A stretch of 64,000 nt of DNA from Streptomyces profundus (GCF_020740535.1 NZ_CP082362.1:4834501-4898500), one strand, 5' to 3'. Counted from the stretch's first letter, positions 19,088 to 28,465 are shown. Translations and numbers: made by a program. The notes: generated by a model not told the origin, from the letters alone.

Positions 19088-20155
19088 GTGAGGGACACCC
19101 GAGAGAGCCGGCTGCTTCTCGTACTGCTGGTATCCATCGCTTTCGCGCTGATCACCATGGATATCAGGGGTGGCGACAATTCCCCGCTCAACGCCCCAAG
19201 GGAGGCGGCGGCGTCCTTTTTCGGCCCGGTGGAGGAAGGCGTCGCCGGGGCCGTCGATCCGGTCGCGAATGCGATCGCCGCGGTCCGTGAATCCGGTGAT
19301 CGACACGACCGCATCAGCGAACTCGAACGGGAAAACGCCGAACTGCGCCAGGAGTTGGGCAGCGAGACGCACCGCGATTCGCGGATAGAACAACTCGACG
19401 AGCTGCTGCGCACCGCGGGCGCCGGACGCTACGGCATCGTCGGCGCCCAGGTGATCGCCGTCGGCGCCGGCCAGGGCTTCTCGTGGACGGTGACCATCGA
19501 CGCGGGCAGCGAGGACGGCATCGCCAAGGACATGACGGTGCTCAACGGCGACGGTCTTGTCGGCCGCGTCACCACCGTGGCCAGGGGCACCTCCACCGTG
19601 GTGCTCGCCAACGACCCGGGGTTCACCGTGGGCACCCGCCTTGAGGACAGCGAGGAGCTGGGCTTCGCCACCGGTCGCGGCGACAACACCCTCGACGTCC
19701 AACTGCTCAACCAGCGCGCCGAGGTCAGCGAGGGCGACCGGATGGTCACCTTCGGCTCGGCCGACAACAAGCCCTTCGTGCCCGGTGTTCCGGTGGGCGA
19801 GGTGGTCGGCGTGGAGCGGTCGAACGGCGATCTCACGCGGACGGTGCAGGTCCGGCCGTATGTCTCCTTCACCCAACTCGACCTGGTGGGCGTGGTGGTC
19901 GAGCCGCCCAGGGACAACCCGAGGGACTCGGTGCTGCCGCCGCTCCCCGAGGACCTTGAGCAGCGCTCGGCGCCCGACGAGGCCGACGCCGACGAGGGCG
20001 CCGCCCCCGAGGAGCGCGAGGGGGACCAGGGCGCGGTGGACGACTTCCCCGAGCCGGACGGTCTCGCCCCGCCGGACGAAGGCGAGGACCCAGACTACGA
20101 GTTCGGCGCCCAGGCTCCCGGCCGCACCCGGGACGAACCAGCGACCAGGAGCTGA
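19088..20155 (+). CDS. mreC: Rod shape-determining protein MreC
   Basis: 355 residues from GTG 19088. One N-terminal transmembrane segment (LLLVLLVSIAFALI), then a coiled coil (ISELERENAELRQELGSETH) and the beta-rich periplasmic MreC core (IVGAQVIAVGAGQGFSWTVTIDAG to TQLDLVGVVVEPP). The last 80 residues are an acidic Asp/Glu/Pro tail outside the conserved domain. MreC links MreB to PBP2 and other wall synthases. It is three bases upstream of mreD. Confidence 0.95.
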   Translation: MRDTRESRLLLVLLVSIAFALITMDIRGGDNSPLNAPREAAASFFGPVEEGVAGAVDPVANAIAAVRESGDRHDRISELERENAELRQELGSETHRDSRIEQLDELLRTAGAGRYGIVGAQVIAVGAGQGFSWTVTIDAGSEDGIAKDMTVLNGDGLVGRVTTVARGTSTVVLANDPGFTVGTRLEDSEELGFATGRGDNTLDVQLLNQRAEVSEGDRMVTFGSADNKPFVPGVPVGEVVGVERSNGDLTRTVQVRPYVSFTQLDLVGVVVEPPRDNPRDSVLPPLPEDLEQRSAPDEADADEGAAPEEREGDQGAVDDFPEPDGLAPPDEGEDPDYEFGAQAPGRTRDEPATRS

Positions 20156-20158
20156 CCC

Positions 20159-20860
20159 ATGCGCCTCTACCGCACGCTGCTGTCCGTGGTGCTGGTCTTC
20201 GTCGCCCTGATGACGCAGGTGACCATGCTGGCGCGGCTCGGGCTGCCGGGCGCCGTGCCCGATCTGCTGCTGCTGACCGTGCTGGGCCTGGCCCTCGTCT
20301 ACGGCCACACCGGCGGCGCGCTGGTCGGCTTCGCCGCCGGCCTGCTCGCCGATCTGGCGCCGCCGGCCGACCACGCGGTCGGCCGTTACGCCCTGGTGCT
20401 GTGCGTCATCGGCTACGCGGCCGGGCTGACCAAGCCGGAGAACGGCCAACACCGGTCGGCCACCGTGCCGATGCTGGTGGTCGCCGGCGGCGCGCTCACC
20501 TCCACGCTGCTCTACGCCGGGGTCGGCGCCCTGGTCGGCGACACGGCCGCGCGCGATGTGGGCCTCTCCAGCCTGCTGCTCACCGCGACCCTCTACGACC
20601 TGCTGCTGGCCCCGTTCGTCGTGCCGCTGATCATGGCCGCGGCGCGGCGGACCGAGGGCGATCCACTCTCCGGGGACGGCTCGGGTGGTGGCTCGGACAA
20701 CCCGATCAGCTGGCTGGGCGGCGCCGGCACGGGGCTGCGGCCCAGGGCGCCGAGACGCAGCCGCTACGGCAAGGCGGCCGGCGTCGGCCAGCGTTCCCCC
20801 CTGCTCAGCCGTTCCGCCCGCAACCGCGCGGGCCGCATCAAGGGAGTCAAGCGGCTGTGA
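20159..20860 (+). CDS. mreD: Rod shape-determining protein MreD
   Basis: 233 residues from ATG 20159. Five hydrophobic helices fill residues 1-160, including the typical GFAAGLLADLAPP segment. A basic tail of about 65 residues (RPRAPRRSRYGK ... NRAGRIKGVKRL) is longer than in rod-shaped bacteria. The stop codon overlaps the PBP2 start (GTGA), indicating translational coupling. Confidence 0.94.
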   Translation: MRLYRTLLSVVLVFVALMTQVTMLARLGLPGAVPDLLLLTVLGLALVYGHTGGALVGFAAGLLADLAPPADHAVGRYALVLCVIGYAAGLTKPENGQHRSATVPMLVVAGGALTSTLLYAGVGALVGDTAARDVGLSSLLLTATLYDLLLAPFVVPLIMAAARRTEGDPLSGDGSGGGSDNPISWLGGAGTGLRPRAPRRSRYGKAAGVGQRSPLLSRSARNRAGRIKGVKRL

Positions 20861-23235
20861 CCAACATTCCCGAGACCGGCCGGACCTCGCGGATCACCAT
20901 CCGGCTTGTCGTCATCCAGATACTGGTCTTCTCGCTGCTGCTCACCCTCGGCGGGCGGCTGTGGTATCTACAGATCCGACAGGGTGACGAGTTCGCGGCC
21001 GAGGCGGCGGGGAACCACGTCCAGCAGGTGGTGCAGCCGGCGGTGCGCGGCTCCATCGTGGACGCGCGCGGCGTGCCGATCGCCGACAACGAGACCCGTC
21101 TGGTGGTCTCCGTCGACCGCACCGAGCTGTCCAAGCTGCCCGACGACGGGGCGGATGTGCTCGGGCATCTCGCGGAGCTGTTGGAGCTGAGCGAGGAGGA
21201 GGTCGCCAACCGGGTCCGGCTCTGCGACGCGGAGACCCCGCAGCCCTGCTGGAACGGTTCTCCCTATCAGCCGATCCCCATCACCGACGAGGCCACCACG
21301 GAGCAGACGCTCCAGATCCGGGAGCGCTCCGAGGAGTTCCCCGGGATCAGCGCCGAGCCGACGGCCGTGCGCCGCTACCCGGCGCCGGCCGACTCCAGGA
21401 GCGCGCAGGTCCTCGGCTATCTCTCGCCGGTCACCGACGAGGAGGTCGCCGACTCCGAGGACACCGACTCGCCGCTGCTGCGATCCGACCAGATCGGCCG
21501 GTCAGGTCTTGAGCGCACCTACGACAGCTATCTGCGCGGCGAATCGGGCGTCACCCGCTACGAGGTGGACAAGTTCGGTCGTGTGTTGGGCGAGGCGGAG
21601 AACGATCCCGCGCTGGCGGGGGCCAACGTGGTCACCAGCCTGGACACCCGGCTACAGGCCGTGGTCGAGCGGGAGTTGCTGGGCGCAATGGAGCGCGCGC
21701 AGAACACCCACGACGACATCACCGGCCGCGACTACGAGGCGGACTCGGGCGCGGCCGTCGTCCTGGAGAACGCCACGGGGCGCGTCGTCGCGATGGCCTC
21801 GGCGCCCGACTACGACCCCAACGTGTGGGTCGGCGGCATCTCCAGCGACGAGTACGCCCGGCTGACCGGCGAGGACGCCAACGACCCGCTGATCAACCGC
21901 GCCATCCAGGGCCAGGGCCCGCCCGGGTCCACGTTCAAGGTCGTCACCTCGGCCGGCGCCGTCAACGCGGGCTACGACTTCCACGACCAGTACAACTGCT
22001 CCTCGTCCTACGACATCGGCGGGCAGACGTTCCGGAACTTCGAGACCACCTCCTACGGCATGATCAACCTCGGTCAGGCCATCGAGGTCTCCTGCAACAC
22101 CGTCTTCTACGGGATCGCCCACCGCGAGTGGCAGCGGGAGGGCGGCAACAACCCGGTGGACGACCCGAGCGACCACCTCTTCGAGGCCGCGCACGGCTTC
22201 GGCCTCGGCACCCAGACCGGCATCGACCTGCCCAACGAGGTCCCCGGGCGCATCCCCGACCGGCAGTGGAAGTACGACTACTGGGAGGCCAACCAGGAGA
22301 ACTGGTGCGAGATCGCCGAGTCCGACCGCGACGACTACCCGGCCAGGATCGCCCGCGAGAACTGCACCGAGGGCATGAAGATGCGCGCCGGTGACATGCT
22401 CAACTTCTCCATCGGCCAGGGCGATGTGCTGGTCACCCCGCTCCAGTTGGCCACCGTCTACGCGGCGCTCGGCAACGGCGGCACCCTCTACCAGCCGTCC
22501 GTGGGCCGGGCGGTGGTCGCCCCCGACGGGCAGGTGATCGAGGAGTTCGAGCCGCAGGTGACCGGCGAACTCCCGGTGGACGACGAGACCATCGGCGATC
22601 TGCGGGACGCCACCGAGCGCGTGATCACGAGCGGCAGCGCGGCGTGGAAGTTCGGCGGCTGGCCGCAGAACGAGATCACCCTGCGCGCCAAGACCGGCAC
22701 CGCCGAGGGCGCGGGCGACCAGCAGACCTCCTCCTGGCTGGCCACCTACACCGACGACTTCACCGTCGTGATGACCATCTCCCAGGCCGGCACGGGTTCC
22801 GGCGCCTCGGGTGACGCCGTGCGGAGCATCTGGGAGTCGATCTACGGCGTCCAGGGCGGCGGCGTCAACGAGGACGCGGCGCTGCTGCCCGAGCCGATCG
22901 CCGAACTGCCGGAGATCGACGAGACCGGCGCCATCGTGCCCGCCCCGCTGGACGACGAAGCCGAAGACGGCGCGGACGGCGCCGAGGACGGCTCCGACGG
23001 CTCCGACGGTTCTGACGGCTCCGAGGGCTCCGAGGGCGACGTCGGTGACGGCCTCGAACTCGATCCTGGCACCGGGCAGGAGCAGCCGGACGGCGCCGAG
23101 CAGTTCGTGCCCAACGCCGCCGCCGCGCTGCCGGACGGCTCCCAGGTGCTCCACCGTCCACCGTTCCCCGAGCCGGCCCAGCCGCCCGGCGAACCGCCGG
23201 GCCGGGAGAACCAGCCGTGGCGAGAAGGCGAGTGA
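20857..23235 (+). CDS. Penicillin-binding protein 2, class B transpeptidase of the mre cluster
   Basis: 792 residues from GTG 20857, which overlaps the mreD stop by four bases. A transmembrane anchor (LVVIQILVFSLLLTLGG) is followed by the dimerisation domain and the transpeptidase domain, with Ser358-X2-Lys361 (STFK), Ser412-Cys-Asn414 and Lys613-Thr-Gly. It cross-links peptidoglycan at MreB-directed sites and partners with the SEDS protein downstream. The C-terminus is an acidic Gly/Ser/Asp repeat (GSDGSDGSDGSEG) and a Pro-rich tail of about 120 residues beyond the catalytic domain. Confidence 0.95.
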   Translation: MTNIPETGRTSRITIRLVVIQILVFSLLLTLGGRLWYLQIRQGDEFAAEAAGNHVQQVVQPAVRGSIVDARGVPIADNETRLVVSVDRTELSKLPDDGADVLGHLAELLELSEEEVANRVRLCDAETPQPCWNGSPYQPIPITDEATTEQTLQIRERSEEFPGISAEPTAVRRYPAPADSRSAQVLGYLSPVTDEEVADSEDTDSPLLRSDQIGRSGLERTYDSYLRGESGVTRYEVDKFGRVLGEAENDPALAGANVVTSLDTRLQAVVERELLGAMERAQNTHDDITGRDYEADSGAAVVLENATGRVVAMASAPDYDPNVWVGGISSDEYARLTGEDANDPLINRAIQGQGPPGSTFKVVTSAGAVNAGYDFHDQYNCSSSYDIGGQTFRNFETTSYGMINLGQAIEVSCNTVFYGIAHREWQREGGNNPVDDPSDHLFEAAHGFGLGTQTGIDLPNEVPGRIPDRQWKYDYWEANQENWCEIAESDRDDYPARIARENCTEGMKMRAGDMLNFSIGQGDVLVTPLQLATVYAALGNGGTLYQPSVGRAVVAPDGQVIEEFEPQVTGELPVDDETIGDLRDATERVITSGSAAWKFGGWPQNEITLRAKTGTAEGAGDQQTSSWLATYTDDFTVVMTISQAGTGSGASGDAVRSIWESIYGVQGGGVNEDAALLPEPIAELPEIDETGAIVPAPLDDEAEDGADGAEDGSDGSDGSDGSEGSEGDVGDGLELDPGTGQEQPDGAEQFVPNAAAALPDGSQVLHRPPFPEPAQPPGEPPGRENQPWREGE

Positions 23236-23245
23236 GGTCCAGCCG

Positions 23246-24436
23246 TTGAGCATCCACCGTCTCACCGTCGACCGGCTGGCCCCGGATCGCGGCACCTGGC
23301 GACGGCTGACCGCGCGGGACTCCGTCCTGCGCCGCGTGGACTGGGTCCTGCTGCTGGCGGCGCTCGCGCTGTCCGTGCTCGGCATCCTGTTGATCTGGTC
23401 GGCGACCAGGAACCGCACCGAGATCAACGGGGGCGATCCGCACTTCTTCCTGGTCAGGCAGGGCATCAACCTGGCGCTCGGGCTGACGCTGGCCGCCGGC
23501 GTGATGTGGCTGGGCCATCACCGACTCAGGTCGGCCGTCCCGCTGTTCTTCGCGCTGTCCATGGGCTTCATGCTGCTGGTGTTCACGCCGCTGGGCACGG
23601 AGATCAACGGGCAGCGGGCCTGGCTCTCCATCGCCGGCTACACCCTGCAACCCGGCGAGTTCGCCAAGGTCGCGATCATCCTCGGGATGGCGGTGATACT
23701 GGCCGACCAGGTCGACGCCGGGGACCGCGAGTTCCCCAGCCGCCGGGCGGTGCTCCAGGCGCTGGCCCTGGCCGCGGCCCCGCTCTGTGTCGTCGTGATC
23801 GACGACATGGGCATGGCCATGGTGATCAGCGTGATCGTGCTCGGGATACTGCTGGCCTCGGGGGCCTCCCTGAAGTGGTCGATCGGGCTGATCCTCGCCG
23901 GGGTCGCCGCGGCGCTGACGATCTGGACGCTCGGGGTGCTGGACGACTACCAGATCGACCGGTTCGCCGCGTTCGCCGACCCGTCCAGGGATCCGTCGGG
24001 CGTCGGCTACAACACCAACCAGGCCAGGATCACGATCGGTTCGGGCGGCCTGGAGGGCAAGGGCCTCTTCCAGGGCACCCAGACCACCGGGCAGTTCGTC
24101 CCCGAGCAGCACACGGACTTCATCTTCACCGTGGCCGGCGAGGAGCTGGGCTTCATCGGCGCCGGCGGGATCATCGTCCTGATCGGCGTCGTGCTCTGGC
24201 GGGCGCTGCGCATCGCCAGGGGCAGCACGGAGCTCTATGGCACGATCATCGCGGCCGGCATCGTCGCGTGGTTCGCGTTCCAGTGCTTCGAGAACATCGG
24301 GATGGCGCTGGGCATCATGCCGGTCGCCGGGGTGCCGTTGCCGTTCCTCTCCTATGGCGGCACCGCCATGTTCGCGGTGTGGATCGCCATAGGGCTGTTG
24401 CAGTCGGTGCGGATGAAGCGTCCGCTGTCCGCCTGA
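23246..24436 (+). CDS. rodA: RodA/FtsW/SpoVE (SEDS) peptidoglycan glycosyltransferase
   Basis: 396 residues from TTG 23246, with GTGAGG eight bases upstream; the start lies 10 bp after the PBP2 stop. Ten hydrophobic helices are visible, with the SEDS signatures GQRAWLSIAGYTLQPGEFAK, the extracellular loop ending in QHTDFIFTVAGEELGF, and GVPLPFLSYGGTAM. It polymerises lipid II together with the class B PBP encoded upstream. Confidence 0.95.
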   Translation: MSIHRLTVDRLAPDRGTWRRLTARDSVLRRVDWVLLLAALALSVLGILLIWSATRNRTEINGGDPHFFLVRQGINLALGLTLAAGVMWLGHHRLRSAVPLFFALSMGFMLLVFTPLGTEINGQRAWLSIAGYTLQPGEFAKVAIILGMAVILADQVDAGDREFPSRRAVLQALALAAAPLCVVVIDDMGMAMVISVIVLGILLASGASLKWSIGLILAGVAAALTIWTLGVLDDYQIDRFAAFADPSRDPSGVGYNTNQARITIGSGGLEGKGLFQGTQTTGQFVPEQHTDFIFTVAGEELGFIGAGGIIVLIGVVLWRALRIARGSTELYGTIIAAGIVAWFAFQCFENIGMALGIMPVAGVPLPFLSYGGTAMFAVWIAIGLLQSVRMKRPLSA

Positions 24437-24554
24437 GCGCGCGTTCGCGGTGCGCTGGGGCCGGCGGCGGCGGGGCTGTGCTCCGGCGGCCGGTACGCTG
24501 AGGGGTCCAGCCTTCGTCATCGGTCATCCGTCATCGTCGCGAAAGACGTCAGCC

Positions 24555-26477
24555 ATGCCCATCGAGTCGGTCTTCCCTCGCCTGGAGGCCCTCCTCCCGC
24601 ACGTCCAGAAGCCGATCCAGTACGTCGGCGGTGAGCTGAACTCCACCGTCAAGGACTGGGACGCGTGTGATGTCCGCTGGGCGTTGATGTACCCGGACGC
24701 CTACGAGGTCGGGCTGCCCAACCAGGGCGTGATGATCCTCTACGAGGTGCTCAACGAGCGCCCCGAGGTGCTGGCCGAGCGCACCTACAGCGTCTGGCCC
24801 GACCTGGAGAAGCTGATGCGGGAGCACGACGTCCCGCAGTTCACCGTGGACGCGCACCGGCCGGTGGGGGCGTTCGACCTGCTGGGCGTCTCCTTCTCCA
24901 CGGAGTTGGGGTACACCAACCTGCTGACCGCGCTGGATCTGGCGGGCATCCCGCTGTCCGCCGCGGACCGCACCGAGGACCACCCGGTGGTGGTCGCGGG
25001 CGGGCACGCGGCGTTCAACCCGGAGCCGATCGCCGAGTTCATCGACTGCGCGGTGATCGGCGACGGCGAGCAGGCCGTGCTGACGATGAGCGATATCGTC
25101 CGCGACTGGAAGCGGGAGGGCCGCCCCGGCGGCCGGGAGGAGCTGCTGATGCGGCTCGCCCGCACCGGCGGCGTCTACGTTCCGGCCTTCTACGACGTGG
25201 AGTACCTCCCGGACGGCCGCATCTCCCGCGTGGTGCCCAACCGTTCGGGCGTGCCGTGGCGGGTGTCCAAGCACACCGTGATGGACCTCGACGAGTGGCC
25301 CTACCCGAAGCAGCCGCTGGTGCCGCTGGCCGAGACGGTGCACGAGCGGATGTCCGTGGAGATCTTCCGGGGCTGCACCCGGGGCTGCCGCTTCTGCCAG
25401 GCGGGCATGATCACGCGGCCGGTGCGGGAACGTTCGATCACCGGCATCGGCGAAATGGTCGACAAGGGGCTCAAGGCGACTGGTTTCGAAGAAGTCGGGC
25501 TGCTGTCGCTCTCCTCGGCCGACCACAGCGAGATCGCCGATGTGGCGGGCGGGCTCGCCGACCGATACGAGAAGGACAAGATCGGTCTCTCCCTGCCCTC
25601 GACCCGGGTGGACGCGTTCAACATCGATCTGGCCAACGAGCTGACCCGCAACGGTCGCCGTTCCGGGCTGACCTTCGCGCCCGAGGGCGGCAGCGAGCGC
25701 ATCCGCAAGGTCATCAACAAGATGGTCTCCGAGGACGACCTGATCCGCACCGTCGCCACCGCCTACGGCAACGGCTGGCGCCAGGTGAAGCTCTACTTCA
25801 TGTGCGGGCTGCCGACCGAGACCGACGAGGACGTGCTGGAGATCGCCAGCATGGCGACCCGGGTGATCGCCAAGGGCCGCGAGGTGTCCGGCTCCAACGA
25901 CATCCGCTGCACCGTCTCCATCGGCGGCTTCGTACCCAAACCGCACACCCCGTTCCAGTGGGCGCCCCAGCTCTCCGCGGAGGAGACGGACGCCCGCCTC
26001 GGCAAGCTGCGCGACGCCATCCGCGAGGACAAGCGCTACGGCCGCTCCATCGGCTTCCGCTACCACGACGGCAAGCCAGGCGTCGTCGAAGGTCTCCTCT
26101 CCCGAGGCGACCGCCGCGTCGGCTCCGTCATCCGCGCCGTCTGGGAGGCCGGTGGCCGCTTCGACGGCTGGCGCGAGTTCTTCTCCTACGACCAGTGGAT
26201 GACCGCCGCCGTCCCCGCCCTCGCCACCTTCGGCGTCGACGTCGACTGGTACACCACCAGGGAGCGCACCTACGAGGAGGTCCTCCCCTGGGACCACCTC
26301 GACTCGGGCCTCGACAAGGACTGGCTCTGGGAGGACTGGCAGGACGCCCTCGACGAAACCGAGGTCGAGGACTGCCGCTGGACCCCCTGCTTCGACTGCG
26401 GCGTCTGCCCGCAAATGGACACATCCATCCAAATCGGCCCAACTGGGAAGAAGCTGCTGCCACTTCAGGTGCTGTGA
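24555..26477 (+). CDS. TIGR03960-type B12-binding radical SAM protein
   Basis: 640 residues from ATG 24555. An N-terminal cobalamin-binding-like domain (ALMYPDAYEVGLPNQGVMILY) precedes the radical SAM cluster motif in FRGCTRGCRFCQAGM (CX3CX2C). A C-terminal CFDCGVC probably binds a second cluster. The exact reaction of this family is not established. In streptomycetes the gene is normally followed at once by the TIGR03936 (DUF2344) gene and an RNase E gene; here the conserved order ends with it. Confidence 0.92.
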   Translation: MPIESVFPRLEALLPHVQKPIQYVGGELNSTVKDWDACDVRWALMYPDAYEVGLPNQGVMILYEVLNERPEVLAERTYSVWPDLEKLMREHDVPQFTVDAHRPVGAFDLLGVSFSTELGYTNLLTALDLAGIPLSAADRTEDHPVVVAGGHAAFNPEPIAEFIDCAVIGDGEQAVLTMSDIVRDWKREGRPGGREELLMRLARTGGVYVPAFYDVEYLPDGRISRVVPNRSGVPWRVSKHTVMDLDEWPYPKQPLVPLAETVHERMSVEIFRGCTRGCRFCQAGMITRPVRERSITGIGEMVDKGLKATGFEEVGLLSLSSADHSEIADVAGGLADRYEKDKIGLSLPSTRVDAFNIDLANELTRNGRRSGLTFAPEGGSERIRKVINKMVSEDDLIRTVATAYGNGWRQVKLYFMCGLPTETDEDVLEIASMATRVIAKGREVSGSNDIRCTVSIGGFVPKPHTPFQWAPQLSAEETDARLGKLRDAIREDKRYGRSIGFRYHDGKPGVVEGLLSRGDRRVGSVIRAVWEAGGRFDGWREFFSYDQWMTAAVPALATFGVDVDWYTTRERTYEEVLPWDHLDSGLDKDWLWEDWQDALDETEVEDCRWTPCFDCGVCPQMDTSIQIGPTGKKLLPLQVL

Positions 26478-26563
26478 GTCTCTGACCTGCGGGAACCCTG
26501 ACGAGGATCCTCCGGCTTCTGGCGGGGCTGCCTGAGGCCGAACGGGGCTGCTCGCTTGGCTCG

Positions 26564-26596
26564 GTGCCGGCCGTCGTGCTGAGCGTCGGCCGGCAC
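26564..26596 (+). terminator. Hairpin downstream of the radical SAM gene
   Basis: A perfect 10-bp stem, GTGCCGGCCG (26564-26573) with CGGCCGGCAC (26587-26596), closes a 13-nt loop and is followed by a pyrimidine-rich run. It starts 86 bp after the radical SAM stop. Confidence 0.6.
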
Positions 26597-26862
26597 CTTC
26601 CTCGTCCCCTTCCCGGCCGTTGCCGTCGCCCCGGCGGCAGCCGGAGGTTGAGAGCGTGGTGGAGTGGGTTTAGGGGTCTGCCTGTGCATGCGCCGGTTCA
26701 TATCCGGTCAGGGGTTTCCGTGGATTTTCCGCTGGTACGACAACGCTGCCAGGAGCGCCCTCTTGGGACGGTTGCTCGCGGATTTCAGCAACACTCCGGG
26801 CTCGGCGACACAACCCACGGAACGCTGCAAAGCTCCGGTTCCTCGCCTCTCCGAGATCTGCG

Positions 26863-26957
26863 GTCCTCATCGCCCCTACGAGGGGTCGCAACGGGTGACC
26901 CGGTACCTGGGCCCCCATGAGTTGGTGGCGTCCTCATCGTCCTTATGAGGGGTTAAC
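26863..26957 (+). CRISPR. Minimal CRISPR array: two repeats, one spacer, no cas genes
   Basis: Repeat 1 is 30 bp (26863-26892): it begins GTCCTCATCG, has an inner stem CCCCT-ACG-AGGGG, and ends GTCGCAAC, a form known from actinobacterial CRISPR loci. A 37-nt spacer (26893-26929) follows. Repeat 2 (26930-26957) keeps the first ten bases and GAGGGGT but has three C-to-T changes and a decayed 3' end. Decay of the last repeat is the usual trailer-end pattern and sets the orientation as plus. No cas gene occurs in the window, so this is an orphan or relic array. Confidence 0.7.
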
Positions 26958-27023
26958 CGGCCTGGGGGACGTGATGCGCGGGCGGGTTTTTCCTTCGGCC
27001 CACGTCCTGAGGCGACTTGTCAG

Positions 27024-27713
27024 TCATTTCGCCAGTCGGAACAACAGGGTCAGAAGGACAAGGGCGCACATGGGCCCGTGCTCGTCGAGGGTGTCCTCAC
27101 TGACACGCCAGCCGATCATGTCGCGCACCAGAATCTTTTCTGAGCCGATCCTCAGGGAGTGGCGCCCAACGTGGTATACGGTCAGGCCGGAGGCGTCGTG
27201 TACTTGGACCTCCACCTTCTCCCCTTTGCGGAGAATCCTGAGGTCCCGACTCACTCCGCCGGGCGGAATCCACACGCCCGCGAGGGGCTCTTTCCTTAGT
27301 CGGTGTCCCATGGGTCCGGGGGCCCTCGGAAGCTGGGGGACAATCACCACCTCCCTCCCTTCCGTGTCGCGCAGCGTGCCGCGAAGGCTCTCTACTCGGC
27401 TCGCGATCTCCAACTCGTACTGACGGTCGCCCAACTGGAGTCGCCGGTGATCGTTCTCAGTCCCGCTGCCCCGTGTCCGGGCGATGCGGACATCTGCCAT
27501 GCCGGTAGCGGTGGCCCGCGCCCGTAGTGCCTGACTGGCGCGCCAGAAGCCGATCGCTCCGATCCACAGCCCCAGAACGATGCAGATCAACGCACCCCAC
27601 GCATATACGGCCAGAACGTCGTCCGCGTAGATGCCGTAGGCGAGCACGAACGCGTAGAAGAACGCAGCCCACCCGCCTCCTGAACGTAGGGCAGTCCGTG
27701 TCCGCAGACTCAT
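27024..27713 (-). CDS. Two-helix membrane protein of unknown function (paralogue of the protein at 41853-42524)
   Basis: 229 residues from ATG 27713 (a frame extension reaches 27746). Two transmembrane helices (WAAFFYAFVLAYGIYA, VYAWGALICIVLGLWIGAIGFW) are followed by a soluble C-terminal region of about 150 residues. Its end, LRIGSEKILVRDMIGWRV ... CALVLLTLL, matches the end of the minus-strand protein at 41853-42524 (IRLGDRSLTVRDTLGWRV ... CALALLTGL), so the two are paralogues with the same layout. The start of the gene overlaps the stop of the next minus-strand gene by four bases. No catalytic motif is visible. Confidence 0.72.
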   Translation of the reverse strand: MSLRTRTALRSGGGWAAFFYAFVLAYGIYADDVLAVYAWGALICIVLGLWIGAIGFWRASQALRARATATGMADVRIARTRGSGTENDHRRLQLGDRQYELEIASRVESLRGTLRDTEGREVVIVPQLPRAPGPMGHRLRKEPLAGVWIPPGGVSRDLRILRKGEKVEVQVHDASGLTVYHVGRHSLRIGSEKILVRDMIGWRVSEDTLDEHGPMCALVLLTLLFRLAK

Positions 27714-28465
27714 TCTTGATGCCTCCTGGCCTGAAGCCAATTCCATACGTACTTCGCGGGCCGCTCACCGAACTTGTGCACAAACCATGACTGGAAGCCA
27801 GCACCCGGTATCGAAGTCAGTGCCCACTCCAGAGTCTTGAGCGGGGTCACCTGTTCATTGGTTGCCAGGGCCATGCTCGAGTGCGCTCCAGCGCCGACAA
27901 CTGCCCCAGCGGCAATTCCTGCCATGACCACGCAACCGAGTCCAGCTGATGCTCCACATGCCGCCACGGCTGCGCTAGCGGCAACAAAAGAGACGCCGAC
28001 CCCAAGAGCCTGGTGCCCAACTGTACGCAGAAGTCCCTCGTTGCGCCCAAGCCACCCCGCGACCGGCTCCTTCACGCTCTCGTTGAGCCAGTCCATGCCG
28101 CGTCCCACGGTGGCGTCGGCGACGCCGTGCCAGTTGCCAGCCAGCAGGCTGGTCATGAAATCGGCGCGCTTTTCCTGTTGGGCTCGCTGGGCGGTGGCCT
28201 GGGCGCGTTTCTCCGCCTTTTGCTGGGTGATGCGGGCGTCTTGCGCTCGGGCGGTCTGTTGTTGGGCGGTGCCGACGCAGCCGGGGTCTCGGGCACAGAC
28301 GTACTGGACGCGTTGCTTCTGTTGGATGTAGCGGGGGGCGGGGGTGCCGCCGAGGGAGCGGGTGATTTTCTCCGGAGGCCAAGAAGTTCTTCCCCGCGCT
28401 GAAGGAGGAGCTGAACGTCGCGTTCCCCGAGCACGGCGGCGTCTGCGAACACCTCGCCTCGCCAC
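27710..28465 (-). CDS. Membrane-associated C-terminal fragment, possibly from a polymorphic toxin/RHS-like protein
   Basis: 251 residues as an open frame, but the first 30 residues are Arg/Ser-rich and unlike the rest, suggesting that the authentic N-terminus has been lost near 28375. The recognisable part has a Cys pair (YVCARDPGCVG), a Gln/Ala-rich helical stretch (AQQQTARAQDARITQQKAEKRAQ), and a central hydrophobic segment (VGVSFVAASAAVAACGASAGLGCVVMAGIAAGAVVGAGA) ending in a basic tail. This layout resembles the C-terminal part of large secreted polymorphic-toxin proteins. It overlaps the following minus-strand gene by four bases. Assignment is tentative. Confidence 0.45.
   Translation of the reverse strand: MARRGVRRRRRARGTRRSAPPSARGRTSWPPEKITRSLGGTPAPRYIQQKQRVQYVCARDPGCVGTAQQQTARAQDARITQQKAEKRAQATAQRAQQEKRADFMTSLLAGNWHGVADATVGRGMDWLNESVKEPVAGWLGRNEGLLRTVGHQALGVGVSFVAASAAVAACGASAGLGCVVMAGIAAGAVVGAGAHSSMALATNEQVTPLKTLEWALTSIPGAGFQSWFVHKFGERPAKYVWNWLQARRHQE

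Larger units (their letters stand above)
26478..27023. other. Intergenic region holding a terminator and a CRISPR remnant
   Basis: This 546-bp gap lies at the end of the conserved core region. Apart from the hairpin at 26564-26596 and the two CRISPR repeats at 26863-26957 no gene is recognisable; the stretch 26650-26862 upstream of the repeats would be the position of a leader but shows no clear promoter. Confidence 0.55.

Noticed and set aside
24549-26432. 627-codon minus-strand frame opposite the radical SAM gene
   Set aside because: Same reason: it mirrors a conserved gene and lacks any motif.
27004-27016. GTCCTGAGGCGAC, a possible third CRISPR repeat start
   Set aside because: Only 9 of 13 bases agree with the repeat and the spacing of 74 bp does not fit the 67-bp period; likely chance.
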